Position numbers and translations under genes: made by a program
Notes under the pieces: generated by a model
Seen by the model: only the letters and a program-made list of their open reading frames with translations
Database searches by the model: none
What the model was told of the DNA's origin: nothing
Assembly: GCA_015680685.1 (NCBI GenBank)
Contig: MNCI01003361.1
Coordinates: forward strand, 144,596-208,595
Direction of reading: 5' to 3'
Length of the DNA: 64,000 nt
Source of the DNA: Gnetum montanum
Lineage: Eukaryota; Streptophyta; Gnetopsida; Gnetales; Gnetaceae
Shown: piece by piece, positions 9,078 through 20,204 of the stretch
Numbering within the stretch: the stretch's first letter is position 1
Layout of the letters: every line of letters starts with the position of its first letter

Positions 9078-10670
9078 CTCTGATAACTGCAGGATCGAAA
9101 ACAGAGTGATTTGGACAAATGGGTGGGAAGTTATGAGCTTTAAAAGGCTTTGGACTCTGAAAAATTGCAAAAACTCCTTATGTTATTGTTGGCAACTGTT
9201 TAGAACACGACCGCCAACGAGTGTCCTCGAACAGGATTTAAGCACTTGCTGATCTCTGGCAACATCAAGGCCTAGATACCTCCAAATAGACTCAGTAGTT
9301 AATGTGAGTATGTGTGTGTGCTGTTGCAATGTGCGGTTGTGAAAAATAAAACGATTACGTCATGTGTAAACTACAAATGATTTATCTTAAAAAGATTCAG
9401 CCAACTTTGCCAAGTACTATGAGTTGTTGGGAGTTCCTATTTTATTCAATTGCCTAGTCTATGCGACCCTTATAATACCTACTTGTAACAAATAAAATTT
9501 TGCAAAAACATTTGAGCATAACTCCGCGAATCTACTTCTAATTTTCCCTAGAGAAAGAGATAGTTCCACAAGAAAACTAGAAATAGAGCAAGATTCAATG
9601 GAAATAGACAGAAAAGAAAGCAGATTTGTGTTAAGACCTCAAATGTTGAAACAAGGTAAAATGATACGAGTAAACACTTCACAATAAAGTTATTCCAAAT
9701 TTAATATCTACGAATTATTCAGACTTCCAAGGCTCAAATAAGCAATTTCTTCAAGACAATCCTACTATGCTACCAAAAATTGCTGCGTAAACTACCACGT
9801 ACGAGACTCCATTTTGGCTAGATAATGTATGTCAACAATTGCATTCAACAGAACCTTCAAAAGACTTGACAATTTCTGATTGAAATACCACGGAGATTCA
9901 TTTTAAAGATAAAAGAAGCTATTCTGGTCCCATCAAAATACCAAAGATTTTCTGAACCCTCTTAACTATTGAATCATTCAACGGCTTGACTACATGCAGA
10001 GGCTCTCTTACAACAATCTCAAAAGTGGTTCTTATACATTGCACAATAACAAAATTTACTACTAAAACGTTCTTAAGGCTTTTAAACACAAGCACTTCTA
10101 TGGCAAAATTTTAATAGAAATCTTCTATTATGCAACAAAAATAATAAGAGCAATCCAAAAATCCCAAAATTATTTGCCAAGCATGATACTATCTAAACCA
10201 CTAGCTAAACAATTTAAACAAAATAAAAAGCATAACTCACATGACTATGACAAAGAGGCTGAAATCTTTTCTTTAGCAAGTCATCTTACAAAAAATCTTT
10301 CACAATTTCTTCTTTACAAATGCTCTTCCAAGAGCCAAAGTGTGTCTCCAAGTGAGAGCTCATCCAAAGTTCTGCACGGCCGTGAAGGCTTCCTCCACAT
10401 AATGGGCTATTCCAGATGCTTTTGTAAGGTGGATGACCTTGAATGTAATTGGTTGCATGATCCAGGGATCTCCTGTGACTTGATACAGCTCTCTCTGTGT
10501 GTATTTCAGCATTCATGTAATCTGAAATCTCCTATAATTTCTTGCTGAAAAGTTTGGCAAACTTGGAAATTGAAATCGCTGAATTAGAATTGCTGATATA
10601 CTGTCCTGGTGAACTCCTTGCAACCTGATATAGCTATCTCTATGTCTCATCAAAGATTTAAGAGTGCGAG
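9078..10670. other. Unassigned AT-rich stretch
   Basis: I see no convincing domain here. A 124-codon plus-strand frame (10174-10548) and overlapping minus-strand frames near 10286-10758 have no motifs I recognise. A minus-strand reading near 10330-10500 (DPWIMQPITFKVIHLTKASG and onward, AHYVEEAFTAVQNFG) has protein-like composition and no stop for about 40 codons. It could be a degraded exon, but I cannot name it. Confidence 0.3.
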
Positions 10671-10955
10671 ATGAATCCGACAGAGAACTCCAACGTGCCC
10701 CAGAAAGGTTTGAAGAGAAGCTTGACTGAGGCAAACCCCGAAACACAAATGATGGCAACTAAAATGCACCAAGCGACGTCTCAGCGTCTTTTTCCAAATG
10801 TCAACGTAAGTGTGGGCTCATGCTCAGGTTGCAAGACTACTGTGAACAGGTTCGACGTGTTCATCAATCACACAGGCCCTGATACAAAGCATACCATGGC
10901 CTATCTGTTCCATGAAATGGCCAAAATGTGCCAACAGTTATCAAGAAAATGCTAA
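10671..10955 (+). pseudogene. TIR-domain exon fragment (plant immune receptor type)
   Basis: A 94-codon frame from ATG 10671 has a variable N-terminus (MNPTENSNVPQKGLKRSL...) and then, at residues 59-82, NRFDVFINHTGPDTK followed by HTMAYLFHEMA. This matches the first strand and box 1 of plant TIR domains, which are NAD-cleaving or signalling modules of TNL and TIR-only immune proteins (usual form YDVF.S.RG.DTR..F..HLY). The INH.GPD wording is closest to the conifer-type TIR as I remember it. Only about 30 residues of the roughly 150-residue domain are present; the frame then runs into KMCQQLSRKC and a stop. The expected box 2 and the catalytic Glu region are missing. It could be a first exon of a split gene or a captured fragment. 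Confidence 0.6.
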
Positions 10956-10975
10956 AAATTTCTACATGCATAGCA

Positions 10976-11035
10976 GTGTATATAGGATGCAAACATTGCG
11001 ACAACGAGGCCTCATCGATGCAGTTGTTGACCACC
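10976..11035 (-). mobile_element. U3/TATA fragment of a family B LTR
   Basis: The sequence from GTGTATATAGG through CATTGCGACAACGAGGCCTCATCG aligns to 18397-18450 in the 5' LTR of the neighbouring minus-strand Athila-like element (TATTTATAG...CATTGTGTCAACGAGGCCTCATCA). It holds the TATA-like box and the first palindromic GAGGCCTC repeat. The part downstream of the TATA box is missing and the TIR fragment begins about 20 bp away. It is plausibly the remains of that element's 3' LTR. Confidence 0.6.
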
Positions 11036-12589
11036 ATAGATGACTATTGACTTTGGTCAAACTTGCAAAATACAAAGAACTTTTAAATAAAATTGGGGTC
11101 AAATGAAAGCTCAAAAGGCCAAGAACAGTATAAGAAAATTACAAGAGGACATTGAAGCTCATAATTTAGATATATGAAGAAAAAAATGATTTGGGAAATG
11201 AATGAAATAAAAGGTTAAGAAGCACTGAGTAGAATACCCAATGGAATATGCAAAAGATAGGATTGTAACAATGTCAAAGATAAGGGACCTTAACTAACCA
11301 AACCAAGCGCTATGTAAGTGGGTCCTTTCCATAGCAGGCTCATGCCCTTGTTGCCCTCACATAACCTCAACTAAGGAGTCTATGGGCCCCATAGTCGATT
11401 AATGATCATAAAAAGCTAAAGACCAACCAAAAAGAATCTATCCAAGAACCCAAACAAATTAGACCAAGACATAGAGCATAACATAGAACACGACAGTAAG
11501 GTGAGTTATGGCAACATGGATGGATGATAGAGAAGGTGGAATGGCATTCTAAATTAAGATCATAAGAAGTCCCTTGTGGAATTTGTGTTTAAAATGACCT
11601 AGGAAGATCCATCCTCAGTCCAAACCAAAACCATCTACTTTCAGTGACTTTAAATTGCCACTCTAAGATCAATCCACCCATACAAGACATGAGAGTGCTT
11701 CCACAAGACAACCATCATTCCATAAGGAGAAGAAAAGAGAGAAGTAGGAAGTGTGAGAGGGCCTTAGTTAGACATGACCTTCAAGCACATTTGCATGTCT
11801 TTCTAGTTCCATAACAGGTGCTTGTAGCCTATTTATTTGTCCAAGGGGTGTGCTTTGAATTCCCATCATTTATGTTTTTTTTTTAAATTTTTCAATAAGA
11901 TCACCACCATGCAAGGACTTATTCGTTTATTGTGTCTAAGGGGTGTGCTTTGAATTCCCATCGATTTTCTTTTTCTTTTTTTGATGGGAACCACACCATG
12001 CAAAGACTTTATTTGACTTCCTATTAATGGTTGGAGTGGAACGGTAAAAAGCCCGTGAACTCAAATTCCTAAAACAAGGAAAACCATAAAGTTCATGCGA
12101 TGGGCAGACGACATGGACTCACTGCTTATTCTAAGAAAAATGAACCCTATCAGAGTCATTAAATATCAGAATTCAAAAATAGAAACCAAACATCAACAAT
12201 CACAACATTCAGCACAAACCATCATTAGTAAACAACAACAACACTGTCTTGTGGCAATAAAGTAATTTTATTAGCAAAAATGAGGAAATATCACACTTGA
12301 GCAAAACAAAATACAATAAAGTATATAAGAAAGTGTAAAATAATCAAAAAATGTTCAAAGGTACTAAGGATGGTGTAAAATTAGAAAAAACCTGAAAATC
12401 AAAAATTTGTAAAATAAATAACTTTTAACATCAGAAAAATGTGGAAAACAAAAAAGTCGAAAAACTGAGAAGCCATATCGGTTGTTAGCACAAATGGCAA
12501 TCTCCCTCACGATTGAGCTGGAAGGAGGAGATCTGAAAAATAGAACATGGTTGTCCATTCGTCAAGGTGATAGTTGCCCTAGCCTGTCT
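11036..12589. other. 3' noncoding part of the minus-strand Athila-like element
   Basis: This segment lies between the integrase end and the truncated U3. No third ORF can be read on either strand; every frame is broken by stops. It contains the tandem duplication listed separately and A/T-rich tracts. It may be degraded internal sequence or an unrelated insertion. Confidence 0.4.
11832..12015. repeat. Tandem duplication, two units of about 92 bp
   Basis: Unit 1 (11832-11925) and unit 2 (11926-12015) both contain AAGGGGTGTGCTTTGAATTC, then CCCATC, a T-rich run and CACCATGCAAGGACTTATT (unit 2: CACCATGCAAAGACTTTATT). They differ by scattered substitutions and by the length of the T run. Confidence 0.85.
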
Positions 12590-13731
12590 TGGTTCGAGGA
12601 AAGGTTTTACTTGGATATTGACCAATTGTTTTTTATTTGAGATTTCAAGTTTGTAAAATATCATGGCCCTAAAGGCAAAGGTTTGATCAATTATATAAGG
12701 TCCCTCCCAAAATGTTTCAAACTTTGCCTTTTGTGGTACATGTGTGGGGTTCTAGTAGAGAACCTTATCTCTTGGTTCAAGTTTTACCTTTCATATTCTA
12801 AAGTCATGACATTGCTTGCTAAACGTCTTGTGCACTTCATTCAAGGATAAGGCCACCAATTGATTTTCATCTAGCACATTTAGGTTGATTAATCTTTCTT
12901 TTTGTGCTAGACTTAGGTCAAGATTTAGATCACAGGCTATTGAGAGTGTATGAAGCTCGAACTGGATCGGGAGCGTTGGAAGTTTTTCGTACACTAACTC
13001 ATAGACAGAATAGCCAACTGAAATTTTCCATGCTAAATGATAAGCCAAGAGGGCATTGCTAAGTTTTACACTTCAATCTTTCCTATATTCACTAGTGATC
13101 CACGTTAGTATTTTTGTAATTTCCCAATTACTTACCTTTGCTTAACTGTGGACTTGGGAATGGTAGGATGTTGTTAATTTATGTTCAACCCCAAAGCATT
13201 GCATTAACTTTCTAAAAGTGGCACTCGTGAAATGCATTTAATTATCAGAAATTAGTGAATGTGGCACCCAAACATATTCACAATATTTTGTTGTATAAAT
13301 TTGGCAGCAGTGGACGATCTACAATCAGTAACAACTGTTGCTTCTACCCATTTTGTGTAGTAGTCAACTACTACAATAATATATGCCTTTTTATTGGAGA
13401 TGGATGCGATGGGACCTATAAAGTCAATGCCCCATATATCAAAAGCTTCCAGTGGTTGAATCCACTGTTGAGAACCTTCCATGCAAGCGGTCATCCCCCT
13501 ATCTTGTTGACAATGTTCACAAGACTTCACGAACTGGTGGACATCCTTAAAGATTGTAGGCCAATAGTATTTTGCCATCAAGATTTTTATGGTCATGTGT
13601 CTCCTTGCATAGTGGCCTTCACAAGGCCCTTCATGAGCATCCTGGAGAATGCGTAATTGATCTTTGTTAGAGACACACCAACGAATCAAGCCATCAGCAC
13701 ACACCTTGTAGAGGTGTTTGTTGATTTCCAT
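12590..13731 (-). pseudogene. Athila-type integrase
   Basis: The frame starting at 13731 reads LYKVCADGLIRWCVS, HEGPCEGHYARRHMTIKIL, YYWPTIFKDVHQF and SCEHCQ (zinc-binding HHCC region). Next comes WGIDFIGPIA with the first catalytic Asp and VDYYTKWVEATVV. After a frameshift near 13255 the reading continues ISDN-stop-MHFTSATFRKLMQCF (second Asp) and GVEHKLTTSYHSQVHS. The frame at 13048-12791 gives AYHLAWKISVGYSVYELVYE and LDLSLAQKERLINLNVLDEN, typical of the Athila integrase C-terminus. The enzyme would insert the cDNA into the host genome. At least one frameshift and several stops disable it. Confidence 0.9.
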
Positions 13732-13779
13732 GAAGTATTTGGCCCGATAATGAAATTGTTGCTTCTTTCAAAAGTCAAG

Positions 13780-14330
13780 ATCTCATGGCATCTGCTGAGT
13801 GAGAAAATAAGTGAGAATGTCATTATACCATGTTGTTTTTGTGGTGTTTGTTCACTTATTGCTCTAGCAAAGAGAAGTTTATCTAAATATTGGTCAAGGA
13901 GTGGGCACTCCTCTTTATTATCCCATCTTAAGTGAGAGAGGCGGTCAACGACCACATTCTCGGTCCCTTCTTGATCTATCATTGTGAGATCAAATTCTTG
14001 CAAGATCACAAGCCACCGTATGACACGAGGGTTCACCATTGACTTCTTCATGAGGAAGCAGATTGCATTGTGATCTGTGTAAACAAATACTTTGTACCTA
14101 AGCACATATTGCTTAAACTTTTTTAAAGCGTACACCATTGCCATTAGTTCTTTCTCCGTGGTAGTGTAATTTAATTATGCTCCCATAATGCTTCGACTTG
14201 CATAATGGATGTAGTATGAGTGTTTTTTATCATCCACCTGCATGAGCATTGCTCCCAAGGTGTAGTTAGATGCATCCATCATGATGTGGAAGGGTCCGGA
14301 CCAGTCTGGCGCTTGTAAGATTGGTCTTTC
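13780..14330 (-). pseudogene. Athila-type RNase H domain
   Basis: Upstream reading gives MMDASNYTLGAMLMQVDDKK, then YIHYASRSIMG, LNYTTTEKELMAMVYALKKF. The frame from 14144 continues QYVLRYKVFVYTDHNAICFL, MKKSMVNPRVIRWLVILQEF, then DLTMIDQEGTENVVVDRLSH. These correspond to catalytic Asp (MDAS), Glu (TEKEL) and Asp (YTDH) of RNase H, and to the IRDKKGSENVVADHLSRL-like end typical of Athila elements. It would degrade RNA in the RNA/DNA hybrid. It connects RT with the integrase zinc region; a stop separates the first from the second half. Confidence 0.9.
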
Positions 14331-14339
14331 TATGAGTTT

Positions 14340-15498
14340 CTCTTTTAACTATTGAAATGCATGTTCACATTCCTTCGTCCAGATGAAAAGTGCATCTTTC
14401 TTTGTAAGCTCTACCAATGGCTTTGTGATCTTAGAGAAATTCTCTATGAATCACCGATAGTAGCTAATGTGTCCAAGGAATGACCAAACATCTTTAACAG
14501 TCTCTGCTTAACATGATATTCCTTGGATGACCCTTATCATTTCTAGGTCCACCTCAATCACTCTTTGTAAAATTTGGTGCCCTAGCACAATGCCTTCTTG
14601 GACCATGAGATGGCTCTTTTGCCAATTGAGTCGCAAGTTTGTTTCAACACATCTCTTCAATACTTGCTCAATGCAATCCAAGGCTTGCTAAAATGTAGCT
14701 CCATTAATGGAAAAGTTATCCATGAAAACTTCTACACCACTACTAATAAGCTATTGAAAGATACTAAGGACCAGGCATTGAAATGTTACAAGGGCATTGC
14801 ACAAACCGAATGGCATCTTACAATATACAAGTCTCCTAGGCACTCATGAATGTTGTCTTGGCTTGATCTTCTAATGCAATTTGGATTTAATTATAGCCAT
14901 TATAACCATCCAAAAAGCTATAATAACAATGTCTGGATATGGTGTCTAACACCTGATCCACAAATGGCAAAGGGAAATGATCTTTAAATGTTGTCGTATT
15001 CAACAGCCTGAAGTCAATGTAGACCCACAATTTGCCATCTTTCTTTGGCACAATTACGAGTGGGCTAACCCACTCATTATCTACGATGGGATAGATGAGC
15101 CTTGCCTTGAGGAGTTGTTCAATTTCCTATTTGACGATCTGCTTTAATTTGACATTCAACCACCTCTATAACTACCTTCTAGGCTTCATGGTTGGATCAG
15201 TGTAAATGCGATGCTGGCATATCCTCATATCAATTCCTGTTAGCTCAAAATATGACCAAGCAAAGGTTGTTGGCCATTTGTTAACTACCTTTAACAACTT
15301 TTCTTTGTGTTCAAGAGTAATTTTGGCATTAATTATGATCAATTTACCATTATTTAAAAATGCATATTCCATGCTGGCCAGTAAATTTTTTAGCTCTAGA
15401 GGCTTTTGCTTGAAGTTATCAGGGGTTTCCAACTCCCAGCAACAGGTATCATCATCTTCATTCGAGAGTTGGGAATGAACTTGCTCAATTTTGTCCAT
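14340..15498 (-). pseudogene. Athila-type reverse transcriptase with FMDN at the active site
   Basis: The frame at 15498-15172 (108 codons) reads LLASMEYAFLNNGKLIIINA, then FAWSYFELTGIDMRICQHRI, which is the RT entry of Athila elements. Downstream, through stops, come IYPIVDNEWVSPLVIVPKKD, YIDFRLLNTTTFKDHFPLPF, YYSFLDGYNGYNXIQIALED, MPFGLCNA and VEVFMDNFSINGATF. The catalytic box, normally [Y/F]xDD, is F-M-D-N (14715-14726), so the second metal-binding Asp is Asn (GAT to AAT). Together with the stops this RT is dead. It follows protease and precedes RNase H. Confidence 0.9.
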
Positions 15499-15599
15499 GT
15501 CTTCAACATAAGTACATGTTACGCTCAGTTGGCTCCATGCATAATGTGTTGCTATCTAAGTCAATTATCAACCATTGGGTGTCCTCCTATTTTGTGGCT

Positions 15600-16110
15600 G
15601 CTGTGTACAGACACCTTTGAATACTAATTTCTTGTGCACACTAATTGCATGCTTTAATGTATGTACTTTTGATGGACCATATCTTTTGCATGCAATTACA
15701 CTTGTTATCACTGTACACAATGCATGAAATATGCTTCTTCTCTATCTTGCCTAATTCATTTTCTTTAAATATTTTTAGAGATAGGTCCCTTATGCCCATA
15801 CGTGCGTTGACCATGCTTAACCAAGCTCTTCCCATAATTATAAGAAAGTCACTTTTGCAGTTTTCAACCTTGATCACCAAAAAATAAGCAAGATAGGACC
15901 ACCCACAAACTATGGTCACAATGTCCTCTACTAATTCCAAAGGGAGAGTAATTGACAAATTTGCCAATTCTAGATGGATTTTGCTCTTCTTGACAGGTGA
16001 TAGGTTCCACTTTTTGTACATGTCATGGAGATGAGATTAACTCCAGAACCAAACTCGAGAAGAGCCTTGCATGGCTCATGTCTAGTGATCTGCAAGTAAA
16101 TAAGTCAACT
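15600..16110 (-). pseudogene. Athila-type aspartic protease
   Basis: The frame 16021-15641 (126 codons) carries LELANLSITLPLELVEDIVT, then FLVIKVENCKSDFLIIMGRA, WLSMVNARMGIRDLSLKIF. These are the central strands, flap and second half (I.LGRPFL.T..A.ID...G.LTL..) of the gag-pol protease. The active site should be just upstream around 16050-16075, where a reading ARLFSSLVLELISS stands in place of a D-[S/L]-G-A-SVNL motif. The catalytic Asp is not visible there, so this protease is probably inactive. An upstream proline/serine-rich linker (16385-16100) joins it to gag. Confidence 0.75.
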
Positions 16111-16399
16111 TCTTGGGTCAGATTTTTTTGTGGGAAGATTGGCAACCTTGATCCAATCAAAACAACATTAGTTATCATTACAGTATAAATCTGAGGTGGC
16201 ACTTGGTTTGAAGGGCACTCAAAGGTATTTGATGCAAAGGATGAGGGTATTGGAGATGCAAGACGATCAACCAGACTAGATTGTGAGGGTTGGAGAGGAC
16301 TGCTAGGTTGGAAGAAGGGTCTTTTTGTGGATTGATTATTTGAACCACTCGGCTGAAAAGCCGGTTGTGAATGTACAGCCCTCATAGCATTTCATTGTT

Positions 16400-17485
16400 G
16401 TAGCTATGGAAAAATCTCACCCTACATGGATGAAGCAGGAGGTAACCAAGTTGAAGGCGAAGGTGTGTGTGCAGACAGATATGGAGGATGGTATGGATAT
16501 GGGTTTTTAACATTCATTTTCTATGTATTGTAAGACACAAGCACATGGAACACTTGTAGATGTGTCTATGGATTAGAGTTGTATCCCACCTCAAATTTTG
16601 GCATGTTGTTCATCTTTAAGTGCTTGATCCAACTATCTTTCATATGCCAGGTTGGAATTCTAATTGCCTCTGCAATGTTAAGCATACTTAGAGTCACTAA
16701 TAGAGGTTCATCATCACCACTACGTCGATGACGCCGATGATGGTTTCGGCCACCCCTTCAATCTTAGTGGCCTTCACAATCATTATTGTCTCATTGATCA
16801 TCTTCATCGTGATTATTTCGACGATGGCTTCCATGAAAACTGACAGATGAAGAGGAATGTTTGAAATTGGATAAAGATGATGAAGAGGAAGGTGGAACGC
16901 CACCGCCATTAATTTTTCGCTTATTACGATCAACATCCTTAGATCCCTTGCCATTGTGATGCTTGCCGAAGTCGCTACCTTGGCTGTCACTTTTTCTTGA
17001 GCCTAGTTTATGAATAGTGGATCACATGTTCAAGTTCACACCCTTATCACCATAAACAAGGGGTGGGGAATCTTCATGTTGAGAACCTTCAAATGGAGGA
17101 TCCTCATTGTCATTTTGATCTAGTAGGAACAAGGGATTCGTGAAATGTTTCCCCTTCGTAGCTTCATGGAGCTTCTTCTGATATCGATATCGTGTCTATT
17201 ATGTTTCAGTGGGACAGTAATTTCGAGTGTTATAACCATTCACAATGTATTTTTCATGAAGATTTGCGATGTCCAACTTCTTAAGAGTTTGAAACAACAT
17301 TCCGAACATAAATCTATCGGGTGGCAAGATGATGTTACCTTCCATATTACGCCATCGCAGTTGTTCATCCTGATGTAGGATGAAGGTGAAGTTTGGCACA
17401 TACTCATCATATGAGTATATACCACTTTGAACTCCTGTGGAATTGACAGTTTGACATCTTTGCACTTGTGAGAAGAAGAAGACAT
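16400..17485 (-). pseudogene. Gag remnant of the Athila-like element, internally deleted
   Basis: A start at 17485 gives MSSSSHKCKDVKLSIPQEFK. An overlapping frame reads LPPDRFMFGMLFQTLKKLDI. The middle is hydrophilic and rich in Ser, Arg and Asp (SSSLSNFKHSSSSVSFHGSH near 16850). Near 16600 it reads MPKFEVGYNSNP-stop-THLQVF, which resembles the start of the capsid domain (L.KFEGG.NSDP..HLQ.F). The rest of the capsid is missing and sequence passes straight to a proline-rich linker. Start and frame choice are uncertain. Confidence 0.5.
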
Positions 17486-17623
17486 TTTGCAATATAAAAT
17501 AAAACATTAGTGTGCTTTTATAGTTCTATGTATAGCAAGAATGATATTGACCTTGAAGTTCATACAACAATATTAATGGTATTCACTTAAACCTAAATAG
17601 CTCACATTTCAACAAACAAAGTA

Positions 17624-17639
17624 CCTAACAACGATGCCA
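17624..17639 (-). other. tRNA-Asp-like primer-binding site
   Basis: On the minus strand the LTR ends ...CTCATCA at 17641 and, after one base, TGGCATCGTTGTTAGG follows. Athila elements use a tRNA-Asp site of the form TGGCGCCGTTGCCGGGG. The agreement (TGGC, CGTTG, GG) with C-to-T-type changes supports the Athila assignment. Confidence 0.65.
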
Positions 17640-17640
17640 A

Positions 17641-18544
17641 TGATGAGCAACGAGGTACCCCTACGCCCAACCATACAAATTCCATGGACTTTATCATTTC
17701 TGGTGCACTAATCTTCTAGGAAGTGAATCTTGCCTTAAGGTCAATTATTGTCTTCCCAATTACACTTTTGGCGTACACTGGTATGGTTAAGTATAATTCA
17801 AGCATTTGATTTTTATCATTTTATGTTTCATGATTTGGTGTTTAATGAGAGATAAAAGTAATTGAATTAACTAGTTTAAACTAACTAATGAACTAGCATT
17901 TAACTAGTCCTAACATAAGCATCCGATCCCACTTTCCGTACAAGTCCTAAACCCACATATCCACTGCTAGGTGACCAGGTGCTATGCTACTGGGTGTACC
18001 AAGCAATAATGTTGTTGGGATTACCAAACAAATACATGTTACGCTTGAAGTGGTTGCACTTATGTGTTTAATCTATCTTGCTTAATCGCTTCATTAACTT
18101 AATTATTGCAAACATTTAATAAATAAATAAAAATATTAAATAATTAATTAAAAACATTAAATGCATGAATAAAATATTTAATCTATCCAAAGTGCTACAA
18201 GGTTTATCAGAAAGCTCGTCTTTATTGTCGCAAACACTGTCGTGCTAAAGTACAACAATACTGGAATAAAGATCCGTACACTTAATGACTCCTGTTCTAG
18301 GCACTCGAGAGGAAAATTCTAACTCTCAGACAAACAAACTACAAGAGCTTTGCTGCTAAAAATTTTCTATTTCGATAAATGGGGCTGGTATGTGCGTATT
18401 TATAGTCAAAAATAAACATTGTGTCAACGAGGCCTCATCAACGCATGATATGATGCATCAACTAGGCCTTGTCAATGAGGCCTAGTCGACGAGGCTGCAT
18501 TAATGACGCCTCATCAGCACAACCAACCAAACTACGACTTATCA
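17641..18544 (-). mobile_element. 5' LTR, family B
   Basis: In plus-strand coordinates it opens with TGATGAGCAACGAGGTACCC and ends near ACGACTTATCA. It aligns over its full length with the minus-strand LTR at 25917-26858 (shared CTAACATAAGCATCC, AACATTAAATGCATGAA and AAAGATCCGTACAC tracts) and with the plus-strand LTR at 60181-61059. The promoter is visible as CTATAAATA on the minus strand (complement of 18397-18405). Just upstream of it (18420-18515) lie several palindromic GAGGCCTC/CATCAACG repeats, likely U3 enhancer elements. Confidence 0.85.
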
Positions 18545-20175
18545 GCAAGTCTCTCCACTCCTACAACATCTTATAGCCTACACAACAAGAACACTAGGGT
18601 TAGATAAAAGCATGGGCACTAACACAATCAAGCACCTTTGAAAACTAAGGCCTTGCATCCCACACAAGTGGTCATAGTCACGAACCTTCGATAGAATGAT
18701 GGCGAATATTTCTTTTATAAAAAAGCAATCACAAAAACATGAGATACCAAGTGCAAACACCACAAAAAAAATGCTAACTCATAAGCCTAAAACATGCATA
18801 CCAAAAATTATATCCAAGACATATGAGAGACTTTATGCATGACTCACAACTCACAAGAAATCCCACATGCCCTCATGAAATATCCTCACTTGTCCAAGCT
18901 AACGAAACTTCAAACATCTACTAAAAGTTTTGTACAAGGATTTGGAGTACATATCTTTGAAGTTAAACTTGACCAATTTGGGGAAGGGGAAGACATCTCA
19001 AGTTTTAGTTGTTGTCTAGCCAATAGCCTCAAGATATTAGCTTCAAACGACAAGTCCAAGGTACTACTAAAATCCTCCCACAAAATCAAAGAAAAGAATC
19101 CCTTGAATCAACCAAATAGTTCCCAAAAATTAATCATGAAAGCCTTCAACAACAATAGCAAAATCAACTTTCCAATAGCCCGCAATAACACTTAAGACAA
19201 ACCAAGAGATGGTTACAAATAAGCAAGGCAAAACCACTCTTCCTCTCATCTTCTCATCTCCTCACCCCTCAAACTAGCATAGTCTCCCCTTCCTTCGCAA
19301 AAGTGGAAATAAGAGCAAACACCCCCTCTATTAATAGAATGGAGGAGACCCAAAGATTTGGGTAACAACTTGAGCACAAAAGTTTACACAATGGGTCAAA
19401 AGTTGAAAACCTATTCTTCAAAAATCCTTTTTTATTCATGACATCATTGCTAGACTTGGATAAATAAGGTCTCATAAGGGAGTGAACATGTGAGATTGAC
19501 AAAACTTAAGATAGTTGCATGGTCTATATTAAATGAGTCCTTTGTCCCTTTTTCATCCATTAATATGAAGTGGACAATTTGCATATAACTAAAATGAATG
19601 TCATAATACACGTCATAGAGCATACATCACCATCCCATATTGTCTTTTCTTATGCTCCCGCCTTTTTGTCTTATTTAAGGTCACATTTTAGTTTATATGC
19701 CATGAGGGTTTCTAATTTATTTTTGGTCATTTATCTATTTTTCACACTTCCTATAATTTATTTAGTTAAATAATTGATACTAAACTTTTTGTCCATCCAA
19801 CATTTTACACGTCAAACCAGTGATAACAAGCATACATATGCCTTAACTACCATGCTAGAAAGTAATATTTTGATTGAATCAAGGACAATATGGTCCCATG
19901 GGGTAGTTTTTTAAGCGTTTAACATTAAAATCTCAAAATATAAAACTTGAATTGAAAAACTAATTGTAGATCTATACTTTAGGCGTAAGAATGAGTTGGT
20001 TCACCAAATTTGAGTGTGATCCAACAACTTTGAATATTAACATAATTTAATTAATTGAATATTTAATAATTTAAATGTTATAACTAAACATCAAAATAAA
20101 CCATGAATCCACATCATGCTAATTTTCTAATATTATTTTAAAATAATGCTAGAGTTTGCAATGCTCATTCAATAC
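18545..20175. other. Unassigned stretch
   Basis: No domain recognised. A 118-codon plus-strand frame (18839-19195) is Ser/Lys/Asn-rich with no motif I know, and the minus-strand frame 19269-19502 is likewise unremarkable. The part after 19500 is strongly AT-rich with short homopolymers. Confidence 0.3.
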
Positions 20176-20198
20176 TTATATATATATATATATATATA
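20176..20198. repeat. (TA)n microsatellite
   Basis: An uninterrupted TATATA run of about 23 bp. It lies at the low-coordinate edge of repeat R. Confidence 0.9.
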
Positions 20199-20204
20199 AC
20201 TTAA

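Larger units (their letters stand above)
12590..18544 (-). mobile_element. Athila-like Ty3/gypsy element with 5' LTR (family B), inactivated
   Basis: On the minus strand the order is LTR (17641-18544), tRNA-Asp-like primer site, gag, protease, RT, RNase H, integrase. That is the gypsy order, with residues typical of the Athila lineage in RNase H (QEFDLTMIDQEGTENVVVDRLSHL-type end) and integrase (LDLSLAQKERLINLNVL). All domains carry stops or frameshifts. A truncated U3 at 10976-11035 may be its other LTR, in which case the element extends to about 10976. No third ORF is recognisable in this copy, unlike the relatives at 7760-8793 and 57600-59960. Confidence 0.8.

Noticed and set aside
9060-9085. 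TTATCAGAGG on the minus strand as a tRNA-Met primer-binding site
   Set aside because: Only part of TGGTATCAGAGC is present and no LTR end lies next to it; the same bases fit a splice donor better.
10286-10758. Overlapping minus-strand frames opposite the region before the TIR exon
   Set aside because: No motif recognised, two frames overlap the opposite-strand frame, and composition alone does not support a gene.
18839-19195. 118-codon plus-strand frame
   Set aside because: Low-complexity Ser/Lys/Asn-rich translation, no domain, no homologous second copy in the window.
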